Assembly (NCBI GenBank): GCA_946481195.1
Contig: CAMLNG010000143.1
Location: 1-8,486, forward strand
Reading direction: 5' to 3'
DNA length: 8,486 bases
From: an uncultured Chromatiaceae bacterium
GTDB taxonomy: Bacteria > Pseudomonadota > Gammaproteobacteria > Enterobacterales > Alteromonadaceae
Shown here in pieces: positions 1 through 6,104 of the stretch; the stretch's first letter is position 1; each line of letters begins with the position of its first letter. The position numbers and the translations under genes are program-made. The notes below the pieces were generated by a model. That model was given only the letters and a program-made list of their open reading frames with translations. It searched no databases and was not told the DNA's origin.

Positions 1-441
1 GGACTGACGCGCCAGGTCGCGCACCAGTTGCAATTGCCGTTCAGTACTTACCGATTGATACGGATGTTGTGTCAGTAGCTCAAACGCCAGCGTTTGTAAT
101 GCATCTCCAGCCAGAATCGCGGTCGCTTCATCAAAGGCTTTGTGACAGGTCGGCTGGCCGCGGCGCAAGTCGTCATCGTCCATCGCCGGCAAATCATCAT
201 GGATGAGCGAATAGGTATGCAGGCATTCAATCGCCATAGCCGGGCCGTCCAGATCGGTCGTGGTAGCGCCGAGCATACGGCCTACGCTGTAGACCAGGAA
301 AGGCCTGAGTCGTTTGCCGCCAAGTAACAGGCTGTACTGCATCGCCTGATGCAATCGTGGGTCTGTCAGAGGTATTCCGGAGAAATGTGATAACAACAGC
401 TGACCGACTCTGTGCTGGTCAGCTGAGAGATTGGCTAACAT
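1..441 (-). CDS. ispA: Farnesyl diphosphate synthase (geranyltranstransferase), 5' part only
   Basis: Cytosolic prenyltransferase that condenses isopentenyl diphosphate with dimethylallyl and geranyl diphosphate to make farnesyl diphosphate, the precursor of undecaprenyl carriers and quinone tails. The first 147 codons are present; the family is near 295-300 residues, so about half lies beyond the left edge. Visible motifs are GGKRLRP (41-47), which binds diphosphate, and the first aspartate-rich motif DDLPAMD followed by DDDLRRG (82-95), which binds Mg2+ and the allylic substrate; GDALQTLAFE (112-121) is also typical. The second aspartate-rich motif is off the window. The ATG at 441-439 lies five bases after the xseB stop, so the two are cotranscribed, with dxs expected next as in E. 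coli and Vibrio. A GGAG about ten bases upstream, inside the end of xseB, may be its ribosome site. The identification is firm; it was read directly from the minus strand. Confidence 0.95.
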   Translation of the reverse strand, partial: MLANLSADQHRVGQLLLSHFSGIPLTDPRLHQAMQYSLLLGGKRLRPFLVYSVGRMLGATTTDLDGPAMAIECLHTYSLIHDDLPAMDDDDLRRGQPTCHKAFDEATAILAGDALQTLAFELLTQHPYQSVSTERQLQLVRDLARQS

Positions 442-446
442 CAGGA

Positions 447-692
447 TCAGACTCCGCTGTCGGTCTGGAAGGGAACCAGTTGTTCACCTTGCGCCTGTTG
501 CACCAGCAGCTGAACTTTTTGTTCGGCGGCCTGCAGTTGTTGTTGACTGAGGCGGGATAACACAACTCCACGTTCAAAAAAAGCCAGAGCCTGTTCCAGT
601 GACAATTCACCTTGCTCCAGTTGCCGGACTATTTCTGTCAGTTCACGGATATTGTCCTCAAACTGAGCACTTTCTGCCTGCTTTTTGCTCAT
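447..692 (-). CDS. xseB: Exodeoxyribonuclease VII small subunit
   Basis: Small subunit of exonuclease VII, which with several copies bound to the large subunit XseA degrades single-stranded DNA in the cytoplasm during repair and recombination. The protein has 81 residues, the usual family size. It begins MSKKQAESAQFEDNIRELTEIV and has the family helical-hairpin pattern, with LEQGELSLEQALAFFERGV in the middle and a glutamine-rich second helix. I chose the ATG at 692-690 because AAGGTGG stands about eight bases upstream on the minus strand. A GTG at 704 would add four residues but falls inside that ribosome-binding sequence. It is the first gene of the minus-strand xseB-ispA unit and diverges from pomA. 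xseA is not in the window. Confidence 0.95.
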   Translation of the reverse strand: MSKKQAESAQFEDNIRELTEIVRQLEQGELSLEQALAFFERGVVLSRLSQQQLQAAEQKVQLLVQQAQGEQLVPFQTDSGV

Positions 693-762
693 AGCGGTCC
701 CCACCTTAATTTGAGCGCAAAGTTACCTCAGGCACCGGCACCGGTCAATCAGAAAGGCCTCC

Positions 763-791
763 ATTACAGCTATTTTTGCCTGTGATCAGAA
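763..791 (-). promoter_or_regulatory. Candidate sigma70 promoter for xseB-ispA
   Basis: On the minus strand, TGTAAT (768-763, five of six bases of the -10 consensus) is preceded after exactly 17 bases by TTCTGA (791-786, three of six of the -35 consensus). It points toward xseB, with its start about 60 bases upstream of the xseB ATG. The -35 is weak, so this is only a candidate. No other good -10 was noticed between it and the gene. Confidence 0.35.
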
Positions 792-798
792 AAAAATT

Positions 799-843
799 TA
801 ACATTGTCCGTAGCTTGGTCGATAGATCGCGTTAAGCTAGCAT
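799..843 (+). promoter_or_regulatory. Candidate pomAB promoter region (sigma28-like and overlapping sigma70-like)
   Basis: Two overlapping possibilities are visible upstream of pomA. TAACATTG (799-806) and GTCGATAG (818-825) match the flagellar sigma28 consensus TAAAGTTT / GCCGATAA at five and six of eight positions, with the expected 11-base gap. TTGGTC (815-820) and TAGCAT (838-843), 17 bases apart, form a weak sigma70 alternative. Downstream, ATCAG and CTGAT (850-854 and 861-865) flank a T6 loop and could form a small hairpin just before the ribosome-binding site AGGAG (871-875). Which sigma factor is used cannot be settled from sequence. Confidence 0.4.
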
Positions 844-882
844 GATTACATCAGTTTTTTCTGATCCGGCAGGAGATAAGAA

Positions 883-1653
883 GTGGATTTAGCAACCGTC
901 ATAGGATTACTTGCAACTCTGGGTATGATGGTCTGGGCAATGTACTTAAGTGCATCCGGCAATCTGATGATGTATTACGACTTTATCTCCATCGTCATCG
1001 TGTTTGGCGGCAGTATCACTGTGGTGATGATGAAATTCACCATGGCGCAGTTAGCCTCATGTTTTTCAGCCGCCGGTAAGGCTTTCATATTCAAATCTCA
1101 GTCCGCAGAAGAGTTGATCGAACGTTCAGTTCAGCTCGCCGACACCGCGCGTAAAGGCGGTTTCCTCGCGTTAGAAGAGGCCGAAATCACCAATCCATTT
1201 ATGCAAAAAGGCATCAATATGCTGGTGGATGGCCATGACGCGGACGTTGTGCGCACCACGCTGGAAAAAGACATTGAGCTGACCTACGCCCGTCATGAAC
1301 TTTATGTCGGCATCTGGAAACAGATGGGAGATCTCGGCCCGGCGATGGGCATGATCGGCACACTGGTGGGCCTGGTAGCCATGTTGGCGAATATGTCCGA
1401 CCCGAAGTCAATTGGACCGGCGATGGCCGTTGCGCTGCTGACGACTTTGTACGGCGCATTGCAGGCAAACTGTCTCTGTATGCCGATCGCCGATAAAATG
1501 ATTGTGCGCAACAATGAAGAGAAAACCAACAATCAGCTCATCCTCGATGCCATCATGGGGATTCAGGACGGTCAAAACCCGAAAGTGATCGAAGGCGTGT
1601 TGCGTAATTACATCAAAGAGAAAAAACGCGCAGTGAAAACGGATGAGGCCTGA
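883..1653 (+). CDS. pomA: Flagellar motor stator protein PomA (sodium-driven, MotA family)
   Basis: Inner-membrane A subunit of the flagellar stator; with PomB it forms an ion channel that couples Na+ flow to rotor torque. 256 residues, family length, with four predicted membrane segments (about 4-22, 32-50, 151-170 and 176-196) and a large cytoplasmic loop between segments 2 and 3. The loop has the charged torque residues R90, K91, E98 and E99 in the stretch TARKGGFLALEEAEI, equivalent to Vibrio R88, K89 and E96/E97. GDLGPAMGMIGTLVGLVAML (149-168) carries the conserved Asp150 and Pro153. AIGPAMAVALLTTLYGA-like sequence and IQDGQNP near the C-terminus also fit PomA rather than proton-type MotA. 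The start is GTG, supported by AGGAG seven bases upstream. pomB follows after eight bases. Sodium specificity is inferred from similarity to Vibrio PomA and from the PomB partner. Confidence 0.95.
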   Translation: MDLATVIGLLATLGMMVWAMYLSASGNLMMYYDFISIVIVFGGSITVVMMKFTMAQLASCFSAAGKAFIFKSQSAEELIERSVQLADTARKGGFLALEEAEITNPFMQKGINMLVDGHDADVVRTTLEKDIELTYARHELYVGIWKQMGDLGPAMGMIGTLVGLVAMLANMSDPKSIGPAMAVALLTTLYGALQANCLCMPIADKMIVRNNEEKTNNQLILDAIMGIQDGQNPKVIEGVLRNYIKEKKRAVKTDEA

Positions 1654-1661
1654 GGCAGATT

Positions 1662-2618
1662 ATGGCTGAATGTCCGAAGTGTCCACCCCCAGGTTTACCC
1701 GCGTACATGGGAACCTTCGCCGATTTAATGTCGTTGCTGATGTGTTTCTTTGTGTTGCTGCTGTCGTTCTCAGAAATGGACGTGCAGAAGTTTAAGCAAA
1801 TTGCAGGGTCAATGGCCTTTGCGTTTGGTGTACAAAATAAAATTGAAGTCAAAGACATTCCCAAAGGCACCAGTGTCATTGCCATGGAGTTTCGCCCGGG
1901 CCGTCCGGAGCCGACACCTATTGACACCATCCAGCAACAAACGATTGATATGACGCTGCAGACCATTGAGTTCCAGGCCGGTAAAGAAGATTCATCCGGC
2001 GGTGTGCAGGAGCAACGCGGTGAGCAAACCGGCGGTGCGTCCAACAATACTGATGCGCAATCGTCAGCGGCCACCGGCGAAGCGCAAGGGCAGGAACAGG
2101 AACAAACCAACGAGCTGGCAAAAAAAATCGCTGAACAGATGCAGGAACAAATCCAGGATGGCGCTATTGAGCTTGAATCCCTCGGTCAGCAAATTATCAT
2201 CCGCATCAAAGAAAACGGCTCTTTTCCTTCCGGGTCAACTTTCCTGCAACCGCGGTTTAAACCCATTATTCAGCAAATTGGCGCCATTTTGCGTGATATC
2301 CCGGGCGAAGTGACAGTCTCGGGCCACACCGACAACGATCAGGTGTCGGATGAGCTGAACAGCAATAACTGGGAGTTGTCATCCAAACGCGCGGTATCAG
2401 TGGCGGTAGAACTGCTCAACGGCACTGGCATGGATAAAAACCGCCTGGTGGTGGTAGGTCACGCCGATACCCGGCCGCTGGTGGATAATGACACGGAACA
2501 AAACCGCAAAAGAAATCGCCGGGTTGAGATTTCAATTCTGCAAGGCAAGGCCAAAGAGTCTGCACCTATCCAGCTGCAACAGCCGCCGGCGCAGCCTGCA
2601 GCGGTCAAACAGCCTTAA
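1662..2618 (+). CDS. pomB: Flagellar motor stator protein PomB (MotB family, OmpA-like C-terminus)
   Basis: B subunit of the stator: it carries the ion-binding aspartate and anchors the complex to peptidoglycan. 318 residues. A short cytoplasmic N-terminus (MAECPKCPPPGLP) leads into one membrane segment (about 18-37) with the channel Asp21, equivalent to Vibrio Asp24. Then come the plug and linker FKQIAGSMAFAFGVQNK (44-60) and KGTSVIAMEFRPGRPEPTPID (68-88), very close to Vibrio PomB. A low-complexity Gln/Glu/Ser-rich linker (about 107-165) precedes the OmpA-like peptidoglycan-binding domain (about 175-292), with GHTDN (221-225), LSSKRAVSV (239-247), GHADTRPL (266-273) and NRRVEI (285-290). 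A proline/glutamine-rich tail follows. The ATG lies eight bases past the pomA stop; GAGG overlapping that stop can serve as ribosome site, so the two are translationally coupled. A strong terminator follows. Confidence 0.95.
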   Translation: MAECPKCPPPGLPAYMGTFADLMSLLMCFFVLLLSFSEMDVQKFKQIAGSMAFAFGVQNKIEVKDIPKGTSVIAMEFRPGRPEPTPIDTIQQQTIDMTLQTIEFQAGKEDSSGGVQEQRGEQTGGASNNTDAQSSAATGEAQGQEQEQTNELAKKIAEQMQEQIQDGAIELESLGQQIIIRIKENGSFPSGSTFLQPRFKPIIQQIGAILRDIPGEVTVSGHTDNDQVSDELNSNNWELSSKRAVSVAVELLNGTGMDKNRLVVVGHADTRPLVDNDTEQNRKRNRRVEISILQGKAKESAPIQLQQPPAQPAAVKQP

Positions 2619-2642
2619 ATACTGCTGTCGCACTTCCACCGA

Positions 2643-2672
2643 GGGCGCTGTATAATCAGCGCCCGTTTTTTT
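2643..2672 (+). terminator. Rho-independent terminator of pomAB
   Basis: GGGCGCTG (2643-2650) pairs perfectly with CAGCGCCC (2657-2664) across a six-base loop, followed by G and seven T. It begins 25 bases after the pomB stop. The loop sequence is exactly TATAAT, which suggests a second role as the thiI -10 box. Confidence 0.9.
2651..2656 (+). promoter_or_regulatory. Probable -10 box of the thiI promoter, in the terminator loop
   Basis: A perfect TATAAT lies 30 bases upstream of the thiI ATG. It would start transcription near 2663, past most of the hairpin, giving a leader of about 23 bases. No good -35 is seen at 16-18 bases (TCGCAC at 2628-2633 matches at only two of six). Only 67 bases separate pomB and thiI, and a strong terminator lies between them, so thiI needs a start near here or readthrough. 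The assignment is inferred. Confidence 0.5.
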
Positions 2673-2685
2673 GTCCGGTGTTCCC

Positions 2686-4146
2686 ATGATTGAATTTATT
2701 GTCAAACTGCATCCTGAAATCTCCATTAAGAGTAAATCGGTGCGCAAACGCCAGACGATGTTGCTGGAGCAGAATATTAAAACCATTCTGTTGCGTTTAG
2801 ACCCAGCGGTTGAAGTACATAATTTGTATGATCACCTGACAGTGCGGCTCGACAAAGATGATGACCGGCTGCGCCAGCAAATGGCCGAACATCTGCATTG
2901 TATCCCCGGCATAGTGCAGTTTGCCGAAATGCAGTCAGCCGGTTTTGACTCGTTGCACCATATTTTTGAACAAGTGCTGGCGCTGTACCGTGACGACCTG
3001 CAAGGGAAAAGTTTTGTTGTGCGGGTACGGCGTAGCGGCGACCACAGCTTCAGTTCACTGGACGCGGAACGATACATCGGCGGTGGGCTGAATCAGCATA
3101 TTCCGACCGCCAGAGTGCAGCTGAAGAACCCTGACGTTGCTATTCAGCTCGAGATCCGCCGTGACAACCTCATCATGAAAAAACGCATATACCAGGGCAT
3201 GGGTGGTTTTCCGCTGCCAAGCCAGGGAGATGTGTTGTCGTTGATCTCTGGTGGTTTTGACTCAGCTGTGGCCAGTTATCTGATGATCCGTAAAGGTTTG
3301 CGTAACCATTTCCTGTTTTTTAATTTAGGCGGCGCGGCGCATGAAACCGGTGTGCGGCAAATGGCGTTTTATATCTGGCAAAAATACAGCCTGTCGCACA
3401 AAGTCAAATTTGTTTCGGTGGATTTTGCCCCGGTCGTTGATGAGATTTTAAGCCGTATCCCGTCAGGCCTGATGGGCGTAGTGCTTAAACGCATGATGAT
3501 GCGTGCTGCAGCAACTGTGGCAGAGAGCTTAAATGTGAAAGCTGTGGTCACTGGTGAAAGTATTGGTCAGGTGGCGAGCCAAACCATTGTCAACCTGAAC
3601 GTCATTGACCGGGTCACAGAGACTTTGATCCTGCGTCCGCTGATTTATCAGGATAAGCAGGAAATTATTGATATCGCCCGCGCCATTGGCGTTGAGGATA
3701 TGGCTAAAACCATGCCGGAATATTGCGGTGTAATTTCACGCAGCCCGACCATCAATGCGGTGCTTTCTGATGTTCTCTCTGCAGAACAGCAGTTTGATTT
3801 CAGTATTCTGGATAAAGTCAGCACTGAGGCCAAAATTCTTGATATCCGCACAGTGGAATATCAGGCCGAGCAGCAGTTGACTACTGTGGCCACTGAATCG
3901 GTGTTACCGCCGGATGCGATAGTACTGGATGTGCGGGCGCCGGATGAAGCGGATCTGCATCCGTTGCAGCTCGGTAGCCATGAGGTGCAGGAATTACCGT
4001 TTTTCCGTATTGCCAGTCAGTTTGCCAGCCTTGACCAGAGCAAACAGTATTACCTGTATTGTGATCGCGGCGTGATGAGCCGTCTGCAGGCTTTGTTGCT
4101 CAAAGAGCAGGGCTACCAGAATGTCGGTGTCTATAAAAAGGCGTAA
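2686..4146 (+). CDS. thiI: tRNA 4-thiouridine synthase / thiazole sulfur carrier ThiI (long form with rhodanese domain)
   Basis: Cytoplasmic sulfurtransferase that makes 4-thiouridine at position 8 of tRNAs and, through its rhodanese domain, passes sulfur from IscS to ThiS for the thiamine thiazole ring. 486 residues from the ATG, against 482 in E. coli. Domain order is an N-terminal ferredoxin-like part (about 1-75), THUMP (about 75-165, including ERYIGGGLNQHI), an adenylating PP-loop domain with SGGFDS (188-193) and MPEYCGV with Cys347, and a rhodanese-like domain (about 405-486) with the catalytic Cys459 in LYCDRGVMSRLQALLL. Cys347 and Cys459 match E. coli Cys344 and Cys456, so both sulfur-transfer cysteines are present and both activities are expected. 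The ATG at 2686 gives the start MIEFIVKLHPEISIKSKS, collinear with E. coli; a TTG at 2671 lies in the terminator T-run and is not credible. The ribosome-binding site is weak. The gene converges on panE across a 23-base gap. Confidence 0.96.
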   Translation: MIEFIVKLHPEISIKSKSVRKRQTMLLEQNIKTILLRLDPAVEVHNLYDHLTVRLDKDDDRLRQQMAEHLHCIPGIVQFAEMQSAGFDSLHHIFEQVLALYRDDLQGKSFVVRVRRSGDHSFSSLDAERYIGGGLNQHIPTARVQLKNPDVAIQLEIRRDNLIMKKRIYQGMGGFPLPSQGDVLSLISGGFDSAVASYLMIRKGLRNHFLFFNLGGAAHETGVRQMAFYIWQKYSLSHKVKFVSVDFAPVVDEILSRIPSGLMGVVLKRMMMRAAATVAESLNVKAVVTGESIGQVASQTIVNLNVIDRVTETLILRPLIYQDKQEIIDIARAIGVEDMAKTMPEYCGVISRSPTINAVLSDVLSAEQQFDFSILDKVSTEAKILDIRTVEYQAEQQLTTVATESVLPPDAIVLDVRAPDEADLHPLQLGSHEVQELPFFRIASQFASLDQSKQYYLYCDRGVMSRLQALLLKEQGYQNVGVYKKA

Positions 4147-4169
4147 AGATTAAAGCCGAGGTGGTGTGC

Positions 4170-5072
4170 TCAGGCCGGTTTGACAGCGCGTAGTTGCTGA
4201 TACAGCTGCTGATGTGCCGGTATGCCGATGCCGGCTTCTGCCGCCGATTTTAATAAAAATCCTGTGATAAATTCCAGCTCGTCCGGGCGCTGCAGCGCCC
4301 GGTCCTGCTGCATCGATGAATAGTTGCCGGCGGTATTGGCAGCGACAGCGAGAACTCTTTGGGTGAGGGATGGCGGATCAAACTGCTGGCCTTGCGTGCT
4401 GGCAACCTGACAAAACTCAGCCACCAGCTGGTCGATTTGCCTGCGGTACTGTGGTTTCGTCAGCTCGCCGTTTTTCACCATCAGCAAAGCGGTCAGCGGA
4501 TTGATTACGGCATTGATCGCCAGCTTTTGCCACAGCACCGGCAAAATATCACTGACAAATTCCAGCGGGCCTAACGCCGCGTCAATCAGCATGAAAGGCG
4601 CGGACGTATTTCTCGCAATATCATTCACCGGCCCCAACACAGTGCGGCCGATGCCGGTATGTTCCAGATGATGTGAACCAGATTTCAGTGCGCCGTGGGT
4701 GGTACTGGCAAACCAGAGTTTTTGCCCGCGCTGCAGTTGCTGCTGCGCCAATTCCAGCGTACCCATGCCATTGTGGCACAGCACAATGTCGGCATCGGCC
4801 GCGCAAAGAGGCAGCCATTGCTGCAATGCGCTTTGGACCGAAAAGGCTTTGACCGGCACCAATAGCAGCGTGATGGCCTTAGCGGGGCGCTGGCAATTCA
4901 GTAACAGTGGAAAATCTTGCTGTTGCTGGCGGAAATTCACCACCAGATTTTTACCTTGTGGCTGTCGCAACAGCAGGTGAAACGGATACTGACGCAGCGC
5001 CAGCTGACTGGCGGCCAGTAGACCGATGGCGCCCTGACCGACAATGCCGGTAACGTGGCTTAAGGTGCTCAT
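4170..5072 (-). CDS. panE: 2-dehydropantoate 2-reductase (ketopantoate reductase, PanE family)
   Basis: NADPH-dependent cytoplasmic enzyme that reduces 2-dehydropantoate to pantoate, the second step of pantothenate and coenzyme A synthesis. 300 residues, usual length. The N-terminal Rossmann fold carries the dinucleotide motif IVGQGAIG (10-17); then VPVKAF (72-77, Lys75) and HNGMGTLEL (100-108). The C-terminal catalytic domain contains WQKLAINAVINPLTALL (181-197), whose Lys183 corresponds to the E. coli catalytic lysine, and SSMQQD (252-257) followed by ELEFITGFLL (265-274), whose Glu265 aligns with the active-site glutamate. The ATG at 5072-5070 overlaps the stop of the upstream VanZ-like frame in ATGA, which implies translational coupling. 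E. coli also places panE near yajQ and thiI in these orientations. The family includes paralogues of other specificity, but catalytic residues and context favour true PanE. Confidence 0.9.
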   Translation of the reverse strand: MSTLSHVTGIVGQGAIGLLAASQLALRQYPFHLLLRQPQGKNLVVNFRQQQQDFPLLLNCQRPAKAITLLLVPVKAFSVQSALQQWLPLCAADADIVLCHNGMGTLELAQQQLQRGQKLWFASTTHGALKSGSHHLEHTGIGRTVLGPVNDIARNTSAPFMLIDAALGPLEFVSDILPVLWQKLAINAVINPLTALLMVKNGELTKPQYRRQIDQLVAEFCQVASTQGQQFDPPSLTQRVLAVAANTAGNYSSMQQDRALQRPDELEFITGFLLKSAAEAGIGIPAHQQLYQQLRAVKPA

Positions 5073-5423
5073 GCCAGGTCCCGGCGAAACCAGCCGGTGG
5101 GGAGTTGGCGGATAACCGCTGCCGCGAGAAAAATACCAGCCACATCGGCCAACCAGTCAAGCGGGTCCCCCATCCGGCTGGTGAAAGTGGCCTGCGATCA
5201 AAGCGCCATAGAGTGCAAGCAGCATCAGGCATTGCCAGAACGGTCGCAGGAAAGCCTGCATAAAACTGAGTGTCAAGGCAAAAAACACCAGTAAATGCAT
5301 CACTTTGTCATTGGGCATCCAGGTTGAAGGGATACCGCTGATTTCTTTTAAAAAACCATAAGTCGCGATGGATAACAGCAACAGAAATAAGGAGATCGCT
5401 AGAGGTTTTTGCAGAGGGAGCAA
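5069..5423 (-). pseudogene. VanZ-like small membrane protein, interrupted by a frameshift
   Basis: A VanZ-family reading frame split over two frames. The first part starts at TTG 5423-5421, with AGGTG seven bases upstream, and shows hydrophobic segments LAISLFLLLLSIATYGFL, LLVFFALTLSFMQAFL and FWQCLMLLALYGALIAG, plus the family pattern DKVMHLLVFF. It runs out of frame and stops at 5159-5157. The remaining family sequence, DPLDWLADVAGIFLAAAVI and a tail ending FRRDLA, continues in the +1 frame and ends at TGA 5071-5069, overlapping the panE ATG. The whole interval is 355 bases, one more than a codon multiple, so one extra base (or two lost) explains it. The shift lies between 5197 and 5161; a G5 run at 5171-5167 is one candidate. 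VanZ-like proteins are mostly of unknown function, named after a teicoplanin-resistance protein, so no resistance role is claimed. A sequencing error is possible. Confidence 0.75.
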
Positions 5424-5457
5424 GAAAAAACACCTGAAATTGTACCAAGATGCTCGG

Positions 5458-5487
5458 ATTATACGGTGCGTGGCGCTATAATCGCCA
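5458..5487 (-). promoter_or_regulatory. Candidate promoter of the vanZ-like/panE pair
   Basis: On the minus strand a perfect TATAAT lies at 5463-5458, with TGGCGA (5487-5482, three of six -35 bases) 18 bases upstream. Transcription would start near 5451, about 28 bases before the TTG start. It shares its DNA with the rightward yajQ promoter. Confidence 0.55.
5477..5482 (+). promoter_or_regulatory. Probable -10 box of the yajQ promoter
   Basis: A perfect TATAAT, flanked by TGGCG (5471-5475) and its complement CGCCA (5483-5487). Transcription would start near 5489, giving a leader of about 40 bases that contains AGAGGAG before the yajQ ATG. No convincing -35 is found at 16-18 bases. Confidence 0.55.
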
Positions 5488-5529
5488 GCCGTAAAATTTG
5501 CATGGTTTGCATAATAAGAGGAGCGCCAC

Positions 5530-6012
5530 ATGCCATCATTTGACATTGTTTCTAAAGCGGACGCGCAGGAAGTGCTGAATGCCGTGGATAACGCCAACCG
5601 TGAGCTGGCGACCCGTTTTGATTTTCGTGGTGTGCAGGCTGAATTCAGTGTGAAAGAAACCACGGTGACCATGAAAGCCGAAGCTGAACCGCAGTTAACC
5701 CAGATGAAAGATTTGTTTTTTAACAAAGCCATTAAACGTGGTCTGGACATCCGCTCATTTGAGTCTGGTAAAGTGGAGTTCTCCGGCAAAACCTGCAGCC
5801 AGCAATTAACTGTCAAACAAGGTGTCGAAAAAGATCTGGCGAAAAAAATCGTCGCTTTGGTCAAAGACAGCAAACTCAAAGTGCAGGCGTCTATCCAAGG
5901 CGATGAAGTACGGATCACCGGCAAAAAACGCGACGATTTGCAGGAAGCTATCGCTTTATTACGCGCCACTGATTTAGGCCAACCATTGCAGTATCAGAAT
6001 TTCCGCGATTAA
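5530..6012 (+). CDS. yajQ: YajQ-family nucleotide-binding protein (UPF0234)
   Basis: Small cytoplasmic protein, 160 residues, matching the family length and full-length pattern. It starts MPSFDIVSKADAQEVLNAVD and continues with RFDFRGVQAEF (29-39), a typical strand, FNKAIKRGLDI, the core KTCSQQLTVKQGV, and ends LGQPLQYQNFRD, a very characteristic C-terminus. The fold is known from the Haemophilus homologue as two ferredoxin-like domains. Homologues bind nucleic acid or nucleotides, and some members in Xanthomonas and Pseudomonas were reported as cyclic-di-GMP-binding proteins; whether this one does cannot be judged here. The start is supported by AGAGGAG about eight bases upstream. It is transcribed away from the vanZ-like/panE pair and is followed by its own hairpin. 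Confidence 0.95.
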   Translation: MPSFDIVSKADAQEVLNAVDNANRELATRFDFRGVQAEFSVKETTVTMKAEAEPQLTQMKDLFFNKAIKRGLDIRSFESGKVEFSGKTCSQQLTVKQGVEKDLAKKIVALVKDSKLKVQASIQGDEVRITGKKRDDLQEAIALLRATDLGQPLQYQNFRD

Positions 6013-6021
6013 TTTTTTACT

Positions 6022-6057
6022 GCAAAAGGCCTGGGCAGTTTGATGCCCGGGCATTGC
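6022..6057 (+). terminator. Possible terminator hairpin after yajQ
   Basis: CCTGGGCA (6030-6037) pairs with TGCCCGGG (6044-6051), with one G-U pair and a six-base loop; outer GCAA/TTGC (6022-6025, 6054-6057) can extend it. What follows is ATTGCTTT, not a clean T-run, so termination may be partial. Confidence 0.5.
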
Positions 6058-6104
6058 TTTCATCCCATCTCACTTCCGTTCAGACGTCTGGATTTCCAAA
6101 TTCA

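Noticed and set aside
693..704. GTG start for xseB at 704
   Set aside because: This GTG is inside the ribosome-binding sequence of the ATG at 692, which also fits the family start.
781..796. TGTGA half-site resembling a CRP operator upstream of pomA
   Set aside because: The second half TCACA is absent at the proper spacing; the following bases are an A-run.
1613..2110. Long minus-strand open frame (165 codons) opposite pomB
   Set aside because: It lies opposite a well-conserved pomB; its cysteine- and serine-rich composition is typical of an antisense shadow, and it has no recognisable domain.
2671..2685. TTG start for thiI at 2671
   Set aside because: It falls in the terminator T-run, and the ATG at 2686 aligns with the known ThiI start.
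5424..5969. Upstream extension of the VanZ-like frame, antisense to yajQ
   Set aside because: The frame is open through yajQ by chance. VanZ-like sequence and a good ribosome-binding site begin only at 5423.
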